A stretch of DNA of 32,194 nt from Armatimonadota bacterium. GTDB lineage: Bacteria > Armatimonadota > Armatimonadia > Armatimonadales > Capsulimonadaceae. Positions 8,290 through 15,375 of the stretch are shown in pieces (within the stretch, counting starts at the first letter, position 1; every line of letters begins with the position of its first letter). Location of the stretch: the NCBI GenBank assembly GCA_025353925.1, contig JANXNV010000049.1, positions 1 to 32,194 of the forward strand, read 5' to 3'. A program made the position numbers and the translations under genes. The notes beneath the pieces are model-generated. The model was not told the DNA's origin. It saw nothing but the letters and a program-made list of their open reading frames with translations, and ran no database searches.

Positions 8290-9393
8290 ATGCATCATTT
8301 CGCCTTTGTCATGGATCAGCAGGTCGGACTGCGAACACAGGCGCTCAACTGGGAGCGCGTTGCCGCTGAGGACCCGACTGTTACCGCAACCTGGGTTCCT
8401 GTGTGCTATGAGGCCCATGCCGGTCTGCTCTCCACGCTGCCAGGCCTGCCGGCGGGTATCAAAGGGACTCTGAGCGGTGTCAAGGAGATACGAGATGGAG
8501 TGGGGGATGCCTCTCGCTTCGAGGCGATTCTTTGGGCTACCTGGGCAGCGAAGTCCGTGCCCGCGCTAGTGTCGGCGGCTCCGGCCTTTCTGGTCATGGA
8601 CATGACCCCGGTGCAGATGGAGGCGATGGGCGCACTCTACGGCTACAGCAGCCTCCGTGCCCGCTTTGGGGCGGGCTTCAAGCGCCGCGCCACGGATAAG
8701 CTGTACCGGGCCGCCTCGCACTTTTTCCCCTGGAATGAATGGGTCGCAGTCAGCCTGCGCGAGGATTACGGCATTGCCCCGGAGCGGATCACGCCGGTCT
8801 CGCCGGGAGTCGATCAGTCGCTCTTTTCGCCCGGCAGCGAAATCAGGCCCAGCAGCGAAATCAGGCCCGGTGGCGGCCCGGTCCGGCTGCTGTTCGTCGG
8901 CGGCAACTTCGCGCGTAAGGGCGGCGACCTGCTCCTGCGCTGGGCACGGGAAACGCAGATCCAAATCCCCTGGGAGCTGCACATCGTCACGCGCGACGCC
9001 GTGCCGGAAACGCTGCATACGGCGGTTCATGCAGGCCTCGCCAATAACAGCCCAGAGCTGATTCAGCTTTACCGGGAAAGTGATGTCTTCGTGCTGCCGA
9101 CGCTTGCCGACTGCTACTCCTTGGTCGCGATGGAAGCCATGTCCTGCGGCCTGCCGGTCGTGACGACCCGCCTGGGCGGCATCCCGGAGATCGTCGCGGA
9201 CGGCGAGACAGGCTTTCTGCTGGAGCCGGGTGATTATCCTTCACTGGCCTTGCGGCTGGATCAGCTCGTTACGGACAGCGCACTGCGGTTATCGATGGGG
9301 GCGGCATCGCTTCGCCGCGCCCGGGAGCGGTTCGACTGCCGCATAAACATGGGCCGGATACTGGAGATGATGAAAACAGTGGGCCGTTCATGA
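8290..9393 (+). CDS. Glycosyltransferase family 4
   Basis: This is a 367-residue GT-B enzyme. The C-terminal half shows LLFVGGNFARKGGDLLL (about residues 196-212), then SDVFVLPTLADCYSLVAMEAMSCGLPVVTT with the EX7E-like motif, and GGIPEIVADGETGFLLEPGD, all hallmarks of GT4 (retaining). It begins six bases after the isomerase stop and ends in an ATGA overlap with the next gene. That neighbour is a clear paralogue, sharing TPxQxxAxGAxYG, FVGGxFxRKGGDxLLR and NSPEL. Residues around 183-192 contain SEIRP twice, from a short DNA duplication. Substrate unknown. Confidence 0.9.
   Translation: MHHFAFVMDQQVGLRTQALNWERVAAEDPTVTATWVPVCYEAHAGLLSTLPGLPAGIKGTLSGVKEIRDGVGDASRFEAILWATWAAKSVPALVSAAPAFLVMDMTPVQMEAMGALYGYSSLRARFGAGFKRRATDKLYRAASHFFPWNEWVAVSLREDYGIAPERITPVSPGVDQSLFSPGSEIRPSSEIRPGGGPVRLLFVGGNFARKGGDLLLRWARETQIQIPWELHIVTRDAVPETLHTAVHAGLANNSPELIQLYRESDVFVLPTLADCYSLVAMEAMSCGLPVVTTRLGGIPEIVADGETGFLLEPGDYPSLALRLDQLVTDSALRLSMGAASLRRARERFDCRINMGRILEMMKTVGRS
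8837..8869 (+). repeat. Two-copy 18-base tandem repeat within a GT4 gene
   Basis: AGCGAAATCAGGCCC occurs twice with an 18-base period, in frame. It duplicates SEIRP in the linker between the two Rossmann lobes, so it is probably a recent slippage event without effect on the fold. Positions are accurate to a base or two. Confidence 0.65.
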
Positions 9394-10481
9394 AACTCGG
9401 TTTTGCTCTCGAATACTCGCTCGGGCATATCACGCATGCCCAGAACTTGAAATGCACTCTTGAATCACGCCCCGATATACAGCCGGTGTATGTCGATCTG
9501 CCCTACGACGGCATGACCGGGGCGTGGACCCGTCTGCCGGGGGTGCGCTCAAACTGGTCGCTGCGAGCCTCGCTGGGGGCCTGGCTGGGTCTGCGCGGTC
9601 AGGCGAAACTTCTCGACGGGGCCTTGTTCCACACGCAGGTGACTTCGCTCTTTGCTTCGGGAATCATGCGGCGGGTTCCCTCGGTCGTGTCGCTCGACGC
9701 CACGCCGCTCCAGTACGATGCCCTCGGGGCCTTTTACGGCCATGTGCCCAGCACCAACCCTCGCCTGGAAGAAATCAAGAAGCGTTTGAATCAGAAGTCG
9801 TTCGGGGCAGCGCGTCGGCTGGTCACCTGGTCGCAGTGGGCCAAAGATTCCCTGGTGACCGATTACGGCGTCTCAGCGGACAAGATTGTTGTCATTCCCC
9901 CTGGGATCGACACGGAGCGCTGGGCAGTGGACCGAAGCGCGGCGCCGATCTCCGGCAGGCTGGTTCATCTGCTGTTTGTCGGCGGTGATTTCCCGCGCAA
10001 AGGGGGCGACACCCTCCTCCGTGCTTTTGAAAGCCTGCCCTCCTCGGTGAATGCGCATCTCCACATCGTCACAAAAACTGCTGATATTCCGCTCCGCGAT
10101 CCGTCGCGCGTCAGCATACGACGTGACATCGGCCCGAATTCACCGGAGCTGAGGAAACTGTTTGCCGAGGCGGACCTGTTCGTCTTCCCGACACGCGGCG
10201 ACTGCCTGCCGCTGGCCGTGCTCGAAGCGATGGCCTCAGGCCTGCCCGTGATCACGACACGGATCGGGGCTTTGCCGGAAGCGGTGACCCACGGCGAGAC
10301 AGGTTGGATCGTGCCGCCCGAGGATTTGGACGCCCTGGTCGAAGCGGTGACACAGCTCGCGGGCGACGGGGCACTCCGCCGCCAAATGGGCCGTCAAGCC
10401 CAAGAAGTCGCCTCGGAGCGTTTCGATGCCGGCCGCAATTACCGCCACCTCGTCGATATCGTGGCAGGGACCGCCGGGTAA
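9390..10481 (+). CDS. Glycosyltransferase family 4, paralogue of its upstream neighbour
   Basis: This 363-residue GT-B enzyme has LLFVGGDFPRKGGDTLLRAF, then ADLFVFPTRGDCLPLAVLEAMASGLPVITT and GALPEAVTHGETGWIVPPED in the C-terminal lobe. It aligns with the preceding GT4 over most of its length, which indicates tandem duplication followed by divergence. ATGA overlap couples it to that gene. An 81-base gap containing a sigma-54 motif follows, so it ends the first transcriptional block. Two adjacent paralogues probably add successive, chemically similar sugars. That is inference. Confidence 0.9.
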   Translation: MKLGFALEYSLGHITHAQNLKCTLESRPDIQPVYVDLPYDGMTGAWTRLPGVRSNWSLRASLGAWLGLRGQAKLLDGALFHTQVTSLFASGIMRRVPSVVSLDATPLQYDALGAFYGHVPSTNPRLEEIKKRLNQKSFGAARRLVTWSQWAKDSLVTDYGVSADKIVVIPPGIDTERWAVDRSAAPISGRLVHLLFVGGDFPRKGGDTLLRAFESLPSSVNAHLHIVTKTADIPLRDPSRVSIRRDIGPNSPELRKLFAEADLFVFPTRGDCLPLAVLEAMASGLPVITTRIGALPEAVTHGETGWIVPPEDLDALVEAVTQLAGDGALRRQMGRQAQEVASERFDAGRNYRHLVDIVAGTAG

Positions 10482-10530
10482 CCCGCAATAGTATCGTAAT
10501 ATTGAGCCATTCCAGCCAAAAGCGCTTTTT

Positions 10531-10546
10531 TGGCATGGTTCATGCA
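10531..10546 (+). promoter_or_regulatory. Sigma-54 (-24/-12) promoter, second of three
   Basis: TGGCATG (10531-10537), four bases, then ATGC (10542-10545) and A. The GG-to-GC spacing is identical to the sites at 5170 and 11747. Transcription would begin near 10557, only about six bases before the ATG at 10563, implying an almost leaderless message. Confidence 0.6.
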
Positions 10547-10562
10547 ATAGATTAGAAATGTC

Positions 10563-11687
10563 ATGAAAACTCTTCTGCTCATCCCCAGCGTCGCCAAGAC
10601 GGATATCGAAGCCGAGGTGGCTTCGGGCAATCATCCGACGATGGACTACCATGCGCTGGCCGCTGCGCTTCGACTTGAGCATGAGGCGACGGTCGAGATT
10701 TTGGACTACGCCGCCGTTGACCGGGAGACTGCGCCAATCATCCGTCTGGCTCGCCGCTTCGGGGGCCGTGATGCCGCAATGGCACTCATGGCATTTCGGC
10801 GGCGCGGTGAGTTTTCCGTGCTGTTCTCCAACGGCGAGAACGTCGGCATTCCCCTGGCACTGCTGCTCGGCCTGCTGCCGCGCCGGGTCGGGCATGTGAC
10901 TATCGGGCACCGCTTATCCACCGGCAAGAAACAGCTTTTTTTTCGTCTGCTGAAAGCGCAGCGGCGTATGGACAAGATCTTTGTCTACGCCCAGTCTCAG
11001 TACGACTGGGCGGCGGACCGGCTGGGTATCTCTCCGGAGCGGCTTTCACTGATCCCCTTCCATGCTGACGACCGCTTTTATCATGCGGTTCCCGTTCCGG
11101 TCAAGCTTGACCAGATCTGCGCGGCGGGTCTGGAGTGGCGAGACTACCCGACCTTGATCACGGCAGTCGAACCGCTGCCGGAGCTGTCGGTCCGGCTGGC
11201 CGCTGCCTCCCCCTGGTCAAAGCACAAAGACGAGACGGCGGAGCGCACTCTGCCGGCAAACGTCGAAGCTCGCCGCTACGAATACCGTGATCTGCGAACG
11301 CTCTACGGCGAGTCGAGCTTTGTCGTCGTCCCGCTGTATGAGACGGATTTTCAAGCGGGCATCACGACCATTTTGGAAGCGATGGCGATGGGTAAGGCCG
11401 TAATCGCGACCCGGACAACCGGTCAGACCGATGTCATCACGGACGGCGAAAACGGCTTGACCGTTGCGCCTGGGGATGTGGAGGGCTGGCAGGGAGCCAT
11501 CCAGTGTCTGCGGACCGACGAGGCCCTGCGGCACCGCCTGGGGCATAATGCCCGCCGCTGGGTGGAAGAGAATGCGACACTGGATCACTGGGCGATACGG
11601 ATCGCTCAGGCACTGCGCGATGCGGCTGCACCGGCGGCGATTGGGCATGGCGAATCAATCAGCCACCTCCGTTCAAAGCAGGTGTAA
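10563..11687 (+). CDS. Glycosyltransferase family 4-like protein
   Basis: The 374-residue product begins MKTLLLIPSVAKTDIEAEVASG, with a hydrophobic first strand. The C-terminal lobe carries SFVVVPLYETDFQAGITTILEAMAMGKAVIATRTTGQTDVITDGENGLTVAPGD, the GT-B nucleotide-binding region with a Glu pair in the usual place. It is more distant from the two GT4 genes just upstream than they are from each other. There is no good ribosome binding site before the ATG, consistent with the short leader predicted from the adjacent sigma-54 motif. Expected activity: transfer of a sugar to the polysaccharide from a nucleotide or lipid-linked donor. Confidence 0.85.
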   Translation: MKTLLLIPSVAKTDIEAEVASGNHPTMDYHALAAALRLEHEATVEILDYAAVDRETAPIIRLARRFGGRDAAMALMAFRRRGEFSVLFSNGENVGIPLALLLGLLPRRVGHVTIGHRLSTGKKQLFFRLLKAQRRMDKIFVYAQSQYDWAADRLGISPERLSLIPFHADDRFYHAVPVPVKLDQICAAGLEWRDYPTLITAVEPLPELSVRLAAASPWSKHKDETAERTLPANVEARRYEYRDLRTLYGESSFVVVPLYETDFQAGITTILEAMAMGKAVIATRTTGQTDVITDGENGLTVAPGDVEGWQGAIQCLRTDEALRHRLGHNARRWVEENATLDHWAIRIAQALRDAAAPAAIGHGESISHLRSKQV

Positions 11688-11701
11688 CCGTCTCCGCTAA
11701 A

Positions 11702-11729
11702 AATAAATCCGGAAATATCTGGATTTATT
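11702..11729 (+). repeat. 9-bp inverted repeat upstream of the third sigma-54 motif
   Basis: AATAAATCC (11702-11710) and GGATTTATT (11721-11729) flank a 10-base loop, 15 bases after the stop of the upstream glycosyltransferase and about 18 bases before the sigma-54 element. It could end the upstream transcript, although the stem is AT-rich and the T run is short. It could also bind a sigma-54 activator or another regulator. Confidence 0.5.
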
Positions 11730-11746
11730 AGCCAATCTGCTGAAGT

Positions 11747-11762
11747 TGGCATGGTTTGTGCA
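11747..11762 (+). promoter_or_regulatory. Sigma-54 (-24/-12) promoter, third of three
   Basis: TGGCATG (11747-11753), four bases, then GTGC (11758-11761) and A, matching the two earlier sites. Transcription would start near 11773, giving a 68-base leader before the ATG at 11841. Confidence 0.6.
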
Positions 11763-11840
11763 GTTACAGAAAGCGTAAGTGTTCTTGTTCTACAGGCGAA
11801 AACCGAAGATCGAAAATACTCAACAAGGTAGTACCCAATC

Positions 11841-12779
11841 ATGAAGTCTTACACAGCGCGTATCATCGCGGTCATCGCAGTGGTTTCACTGCTCGCGAAT
11901 GTGCTCCTCTATATGCGCTACTCGACGGGGCGGCCTCTGGTCTCCGTCGGCAGCGAAGTCATTACGAAAAAGCAGTATCAGGACCAGCTCGAGCATCAGG
12001 CCGGGCAGGATGTTCTCAGCAAAATGGTGCTGAGCAAGCTGATCAATCAGGCCGCCGCCCGGGCCGGTGTCGCGGCGACGACCCAGGATGTCGATGCGCA
12101 GATCGCGTCTATCGAGCGGCGTTCTCCGCAGCTTCTGACGCCTTACGCACAGGACCCGGCCAAGATGGCCGAGTTCAAGGATGATCTGCAGACGAAAATT
12201 GCTTTGGACAACCTGCGGATGAAAGACATCACTGTCAGTCCGGTTGAGCTGGCCGCCTACTACGGGCAGCACAAAACGGATTTCAAGCTTCCGCAGCAGG
12301 TAAAAACGACCACGGTCATTACGCGGACGACGATGGATGCCGATACCGCTGCAGATCTGCTGCGCCAAAACCAGCCTGCGGATGCGATTGGTCGGCAGGC
12401 GCGAATGAGTGTTGTGGGGATCAATGGCTATAACCCGGATTTTTCGGCCCTGCCCCTGGCGTTGAAGCAGCAGATCAGCAATTCGATCCGCACGATGAAG
12501 GCTGGAGACGTCACGACGTTCCGTTCCGGTGCCCTGTTTCTGACAATGCGGGTCGGCAACAACAGTGCCGCCGCCGTCCCGCCGCTGAGCACGGTTCGGG
12601 AACAAGTCGAGCGAGAAGCGCGTCTGGAAAAGGCTCCGCCGGCGGTCAAAACGATTGCGCAGCTGTATCAGAACGGCAAGCCGACGTTTCATTACGATGA
12701 GGAGAAGTACAAGAGCTACTTTAGCGCCATACAGAATTACTCGCTGGGCGGTGAGAAGAAAACGGCTCAGGTACCCTAA
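11841..12779 (+). CDS. Membrane-anchored SurA/EpsD-like peptidyl-prolyl isomerase (foldase)
   Basis: Residues about 7-25 form one hydrophobic segment (signal anchor), so the rest lies outside the membrane. A SurA-N-like helical region follows: VSVGSEVITKKQYQDQLEHQ, then MVLSKLINQAAARAGV, then a QDVDAQIASI segment. The region after about 150 occupies the place of a parvulin (PpiC) domain but is degenerate and lacks the usual GG/HxLH pattern, so isomerase activity is doubtful and chaperone activity more likely. In other bacteria EpsD-type foldases accompany exosortase polysaccharide loci, which fits the PEP-CTERM gene that follows. Its own sigma-54 motif lies upstream. A weak AAGG is the only candidate ribosome binding site. 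Confidence 0.75.
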   Translation: MKSYTARIIAVIAVVSLLANVLLYMRYSTGRPLVSVGSEVITKKQYQDQLEHQAGQDVLSKMVLSKLINQAAARAGVAATTQDVDAQIASIERRSPQLLTPYAQDPAKMAEFKDDLQTKIALDNLRMKDITVSPVELAAYYGQHKTDFKLPQQVKTTTVITRTTMDADTAADLLRQNQPADAIGRQARMSVVGINGYNPDFSALPLALKQQISNSIRTMKAGDVTTFRSGALFLTMRVGNNSAAAVPPLSTVREQVEREARLEKAPPAVKTIAQLYQNGKPTFHYDEEKYKSYFSAIQNYSLGGEKKTAQVP

Positions 12780-12785
12780 GACATC

Positions 12786-12815
12786 TTGATTTTCTGGTCC
12801 TGTTTGTGTCATAAT
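12786..12815 (+). promoter_or_regulatory. Sigma-70-like promoter of the PEP-CTERM gene
   Basis: TTGATT (12786-12791) and CATAAT (12810-12815) are spaced by 18 bases, seven bases after the foldase stop. The leader would be about 90 bases. The substrate gene therefore seems able to use the housekeeping factor, unlike the sigma-54-linked genes before it. Confidence 0.5.
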
Positions 12816-12912
12816 AGATTATTGCTCAGCAGGGAAACATAGAGTTTTTACGATTTTTCCGTTCCTTGTGAGCGGAGGATACCATCCATAAATGAGAGGG
12901 GGTGAATACATA

Positions 12913-13602
12913 ATGAATATCAACAAAGCAATTCTTGGAACACTTTCGGCCGGTGCTCTTGCACTGACCCTGGGTGTCTCGGCAACGGCGGCTGGTCTTA
13001 ACCCCATCGCTTCCGTCACCACCAACACTGTCAACAACACGACGTTCACCAGCGCCAGCGCAGGAGATACGCTTGTAGTCACCTACGGTGATGGTCAGTT
13101 CGCCAGCAAGATCGGCCTGGGTAACTTCACCCCGGTTGCGGTTTCGCTGACGGCGACGGGCGGCTCGACCACGAACCTCGGCGGCGGTATCTTCAAAGAG
13201 ACCTTCACCGGCGGCACGTTTAGTGACTACTTCGGTACCACGAAACTGCTGAAAGGCACGTTCACCTCGGGCAGCATCCTCGGACAGCAGGGCTCAAACA
13301 CCGGCAACATCGACATCAGTGGGGTCACCTACGATGCCGACAGCGTCGCATTGGGTTCCTTCAGCCCTCAGAACGGCACGATCTCGTTGACTTACAACGT
13401 GATCAAACCGGGTGGCTATAACCTGGTTGGTGGCAAGCTTCAGAGCTTTGTCGCGACCGACTCCGGCACCTACAGCGCAGTTGAGGGAACAGCGGTTCCT
13501 GAACCGGCGACTGTCGCTCCGTTCATCATGGGCGGTCTTGGCCTCATGGGCCTGGCTTTCCGTGCACGGAAAACCCGCCGCTCCAACGGCGCAGCAGCCT
13601 AG
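12913..13602 (+). CDS. PEP-CTERM sorting-domain protein (exosortase substrate)
   Basis: The protein is 229 residues. I chose ATG 12913, preceded by AGGGGGTG at 8-9 bases, over the in-frame ATG at 12892, because the former yields a clean signal peptide, MNINKAILGTLSAGALALTL up to about residue 27. The mature part is rich in Thr, Gly and Ser and lacks Cys, consistent with a small extracellular beta-structured protein. Residues 195-198 are VPEP, followed by a hydrophobic helix (FIMGGLGLMGLAF) and an Arg/Lys cluster (RARKTRR). This is the tripartite PEP-CTERM signal that an exosortase recognises. The exosortase gene follows downstream after a terminator. The matrix role is inferred. Confidence 0.92.
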   Translation: MNINKAILGTLSAGALALTLGVSATAAGLNPIASVTTNTVNNTTFTSASAGDTLVVTYGDGQFASKIGLGNFTPVAVSLTATGGSTTNLGGGIFKETFTGGTFSDYFGTTKLLKGTFTSGSILGQQGSNTGNIDISGVTYDADSVALGSFSPQNGTISLTYNVIKPGGYNLVGGKLQSFVATDSGTYSAVEGTAVPEPATVAPFIMGGLGLMGLAFRARKTRRSNGAAA

Positions 13603-13695
13603 TGGTCTTCGCTTCGGCGAGGCTTCGAGGAAAGCTGACGGGTCGGCTTTGGGGAACACTCCAGCGCGGTCTCCGGCAGCCGCTAAAAATCGTAC

Positions 13696-13726
13696 AGTGG
13701 CGGTGTTGTTTCGACAACCCGCCACT
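13696..13726 (+). terminator. Stem-loop terminator after the PEP-CTERM gene
   Basis: AGTGGCGG (13696-13703) pairs with CCGCCACT (13719-13726). Inside, GTTGT (13705-13709) pairs with ACAAC (13714-13718) around a TTCG tetraloop, with one bulged T. The stem is very stable, but the T tract after it is broken (TTGCTTTACTT). It probably limits read-through into the exosortase gene or protects the 3' end of the PEP-CTERM message. Confidence 0.6.
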
Positions 13727-13740
13727 TTGCTTTACTTGCC

Positions 13741-13765
13741 AAAAAAGCCCTCTTTCGTCGAGGGC
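13741..13765 (-). terminator. A-tract hairpin, terminator-like on the minus strand
   Basis: GCCCTC (13747-13752) and GAGGGC (13760-13765) form a 6-bp stem. On the minus strand the stem is followed by TTTTTT. I see no leftward gene it would serve, so it may block antisense transcription into the PEP-CTERM gene. Confidence 0.4.
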
Positions 13766-13845
13766 AATCCGCCGAAGATAGGGTCAGGAGCGCATCGCAG
13801 GCACTCACCATTACCGGCTCAAGCTTTTGTACTTTGTTGTAATCT

Positions 13846-14706
13846 ATGATAGCTGCTTCACCAAAATCCGATTGGCGCGATTTTTTGCCATTTGCGGCGG
13901 CGGTGACATTGCTGGGAGTTTTGGCCTGGCCGACTCTGCGGTTCTGGTTTTACGAATACAGCGTGCCGGAGTCCTATTATCAGCATGCACCGCTGATCCC
14001 GTTTATTGTCGGGCTGATGCTTTGGCATCGACGGGTGGCGTTGTCGGCGGCTCCGAAGCGACCGGCACTAATCGCGCTGCTGCTGCTGGTACCGGCCCTG
14101 GCCCTGCTGGTTTTCGCGCTGAAGCTTCCTGCAGAAGCACTCGAGTCCGCGGCGTTTTTGTTCTCGATTGTGGGTGCCGTCTGGCTGACATTCGGCACGG
14201 CGGTGGTCCGCGCGGCGGCGTTCCCGCTGGCGTTCCTCTGGCTGATGGCTCCGCTGCCCCGGCCCTTGCTGAACGACTCGACGCTGCACGTGCAGATGGC
14301 CTCGACGGTGCTGGCGGACAAGATACTGCACCTGATGCTGTTTCACACCAGCCTGATCGGCAATGTCATCCACATGGATGACTACTCACTTTTTGTCGAT
14401 GTCCCGTGCTCCGGGTTTAAGCTGCTTCTTGCTCTGCTGACATTCAGCGCGGCGTTCGCTTACCTGGTAGACGGCGCACCGGCCAAGCGGATCGGGCTGT
14501 TCTTGTTCAGCCTGCCGCTGAGTTTAATCGTCAACGGTGTGAGAATCGCGTTAATCGGGGTAGTGGGGGAGTGCATCGGACCTGATGCCGCCCATACGTT
14601 CCATGATTGGAGCGGAATGATCACACTGACACTGGGGTTCGCAGCCCTGTTTGGGCTGGCAAAGGGATTAGGATGCCGAACATTCGCCGGATGGGCTATT
14701 TTCTAA
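13846..14706 (+). CDS. Exosortase (PEP-CTERM transpeptidase-like cysteine protease)
   Basis: This is a 286-residue polytopic membrane protein with about seven or eight hydrophobic segments. The three catalytic residues of the family are visible: Cys188 in DVPCSGFK, Arg233 in VNGVRIALIG and His253 in FHDWSGM. The N-terminal SYYQHAPLIPFIVGLMLW is also typical. Exosortases cleave proteins at the PEP-CTERM signal in the cytoplasmic membrane, probably transferring them to a surface glycan. No ribosome binding site is seen before the ATG. The 3' end overlaps the EpsI-type gene by 34 bases, so the two are coupled. The single PEP-CTERM protein upstream is its obvious substrate; others elsewhere in the genome are likely. 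Confidence 0.95.
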   Translation: MIAASPKSDWRDFLPFAAAVTLLGVLAWPTLRFWFYEYSVPESYYQHAPLIPFIVGLMLWHRRVALSAAPKRPALIALLLLVPALALLVFALKLPAEALESAAFLFSIVGAVWLTFGTAVVRAAAFPLAFLWLMAPLPRPLLNDSTLHVQMASTVLADKILHLMLFHTSLIGNVIHMDDYSLFVDVPCSGFKLLLALLTFSAAFAYLVDGAPAKRIGLFLFSLPLSLIVNGVRIALIGVVGECIGPDAAHTFHDWSGMITLTLGFAALFGLAKGLGCRTFAGWAIF

Positions 14707-15338
14707 TACTGATTGTCGGTGCGGCTCTGGCGACGGCAATGATCTGGAAGCCTGCCCCGCCCGCGCACTTCGTGGGGATTATGAGTGCCGACGTTCCGCG
14801 CGATCTGGCCGGATACTCGGCCCCGGAAGATGATATTCTTCCGGCGGATGTACGGGCGGCTCTGGCGTCGACCGAGCCGCTCTCGCGAAATTATCATTCG
14901 CCGAGCGGTGACGTCAACTTCCTGCTGATCGGCGGGACGGACCGCAGCGCACTCCATGACCCGCGCTCCTGCTTGATCGGGGCGGGGATGCAATTGGAGA
15001 ATGACCATGTCGAGCGGCTTGCGGGCACCCAAGCGGAAGCTCGCAGCTGCCGCGCCGTGAGCCAAAATGTCGTTCCGGGTGCCTCGGCACAGCCGGGTTA
15101 TGATATTCTTTATCTTTATATCGTCAACGGGAAAGTGATTAACCAGGTCACGCAAATTCGCGCCGCGATGCTCTGGAGTGCGGTGCTGGGGCAGCGTGGG
15201 ACACCCGTCTATTTTCTGCGTTTTACACGCTCGACCAGCCGGAACCCGCAGGACTCAGCGGCGGACCATGCCGAGCTGCAGCAATTTGCGGCGCAGATGT
15301 GGAAACGCCTCGAGCCGCGCTTGATGACCTCGGCGTGA
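14673..15338 (+). CDS. Exosortase-associated EpsI-family protein
   Basis: I take ATG 14673, with AAAGGG about seven bases upstream, rather than the upstream in-frame ATG at 14607, which would add 22 residues overlapping the exosortase reading frame. The 221-residue product has one N-terminal membrane anchor (about residues 8-26). Downstream it shows the family signature NYHSPSGDVNFLLIGG, then DPRSCLIGAGMQ, that is the R/NYHS motif followed by P-x-x-CLxGAG. DILYLYIVNGKVI follows. EpsI-type (DUF3485) proteins are encoded beside, or fused to, exosortases in polysaccharide loci. They appear to act with them outside the membrane, by a mechanism still unknown. Confidence 0.85.
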   Translation: MPNIRRMGYFLILIVGAALATAMIWKPAPPAHFVGIMSADVPRDLAGYSAPEDDILPADVRAALASTEPLSRNYHSPSGDVNFLLIGGTDRSALHDPRSCLIGAGMQLENDHVERLAGTQAEARSCRAVSQNVVPGASAQPGYDILYLYIVNGKVINQVTQIRAAMLWSAVLGQRGTPVYFLRFTRSTSRNPQDSAADHAELQQFAAQMWKRLEPRLMTSA

Positions 15339-15344
15339 TAGCAG

Positions 15345-15375
15345 AATAAGCCATAGCGGGATAGAAATAAGCCAT
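15345..15375 (+). repeat. Two-copy direct repeat ahead of the WecG-type gene
   Basis: AATAAGCCAT occurs at 15345-15354 and 15366-15375 with a 21-base period. The second copy contains the start codon (15374). It may be a slippage duplication or a translational control site. There is no good ribosome binding site between the copies. Confidence 0.4.

Noticed and set aside
12795-12809. Sigma-54-like sequence upstream of the PEP-CTERM gene
   Set aside because: TGG and TGT are at the right spacing, but the invariant GC of the -12 element is missing (GT instead). A TTGATT-18-CATAAT promoter fits better.
11886-12812. 308-codon minus-strand frame
   Set aside because: It is the shadow of the foldase gene, with no domain or signal.
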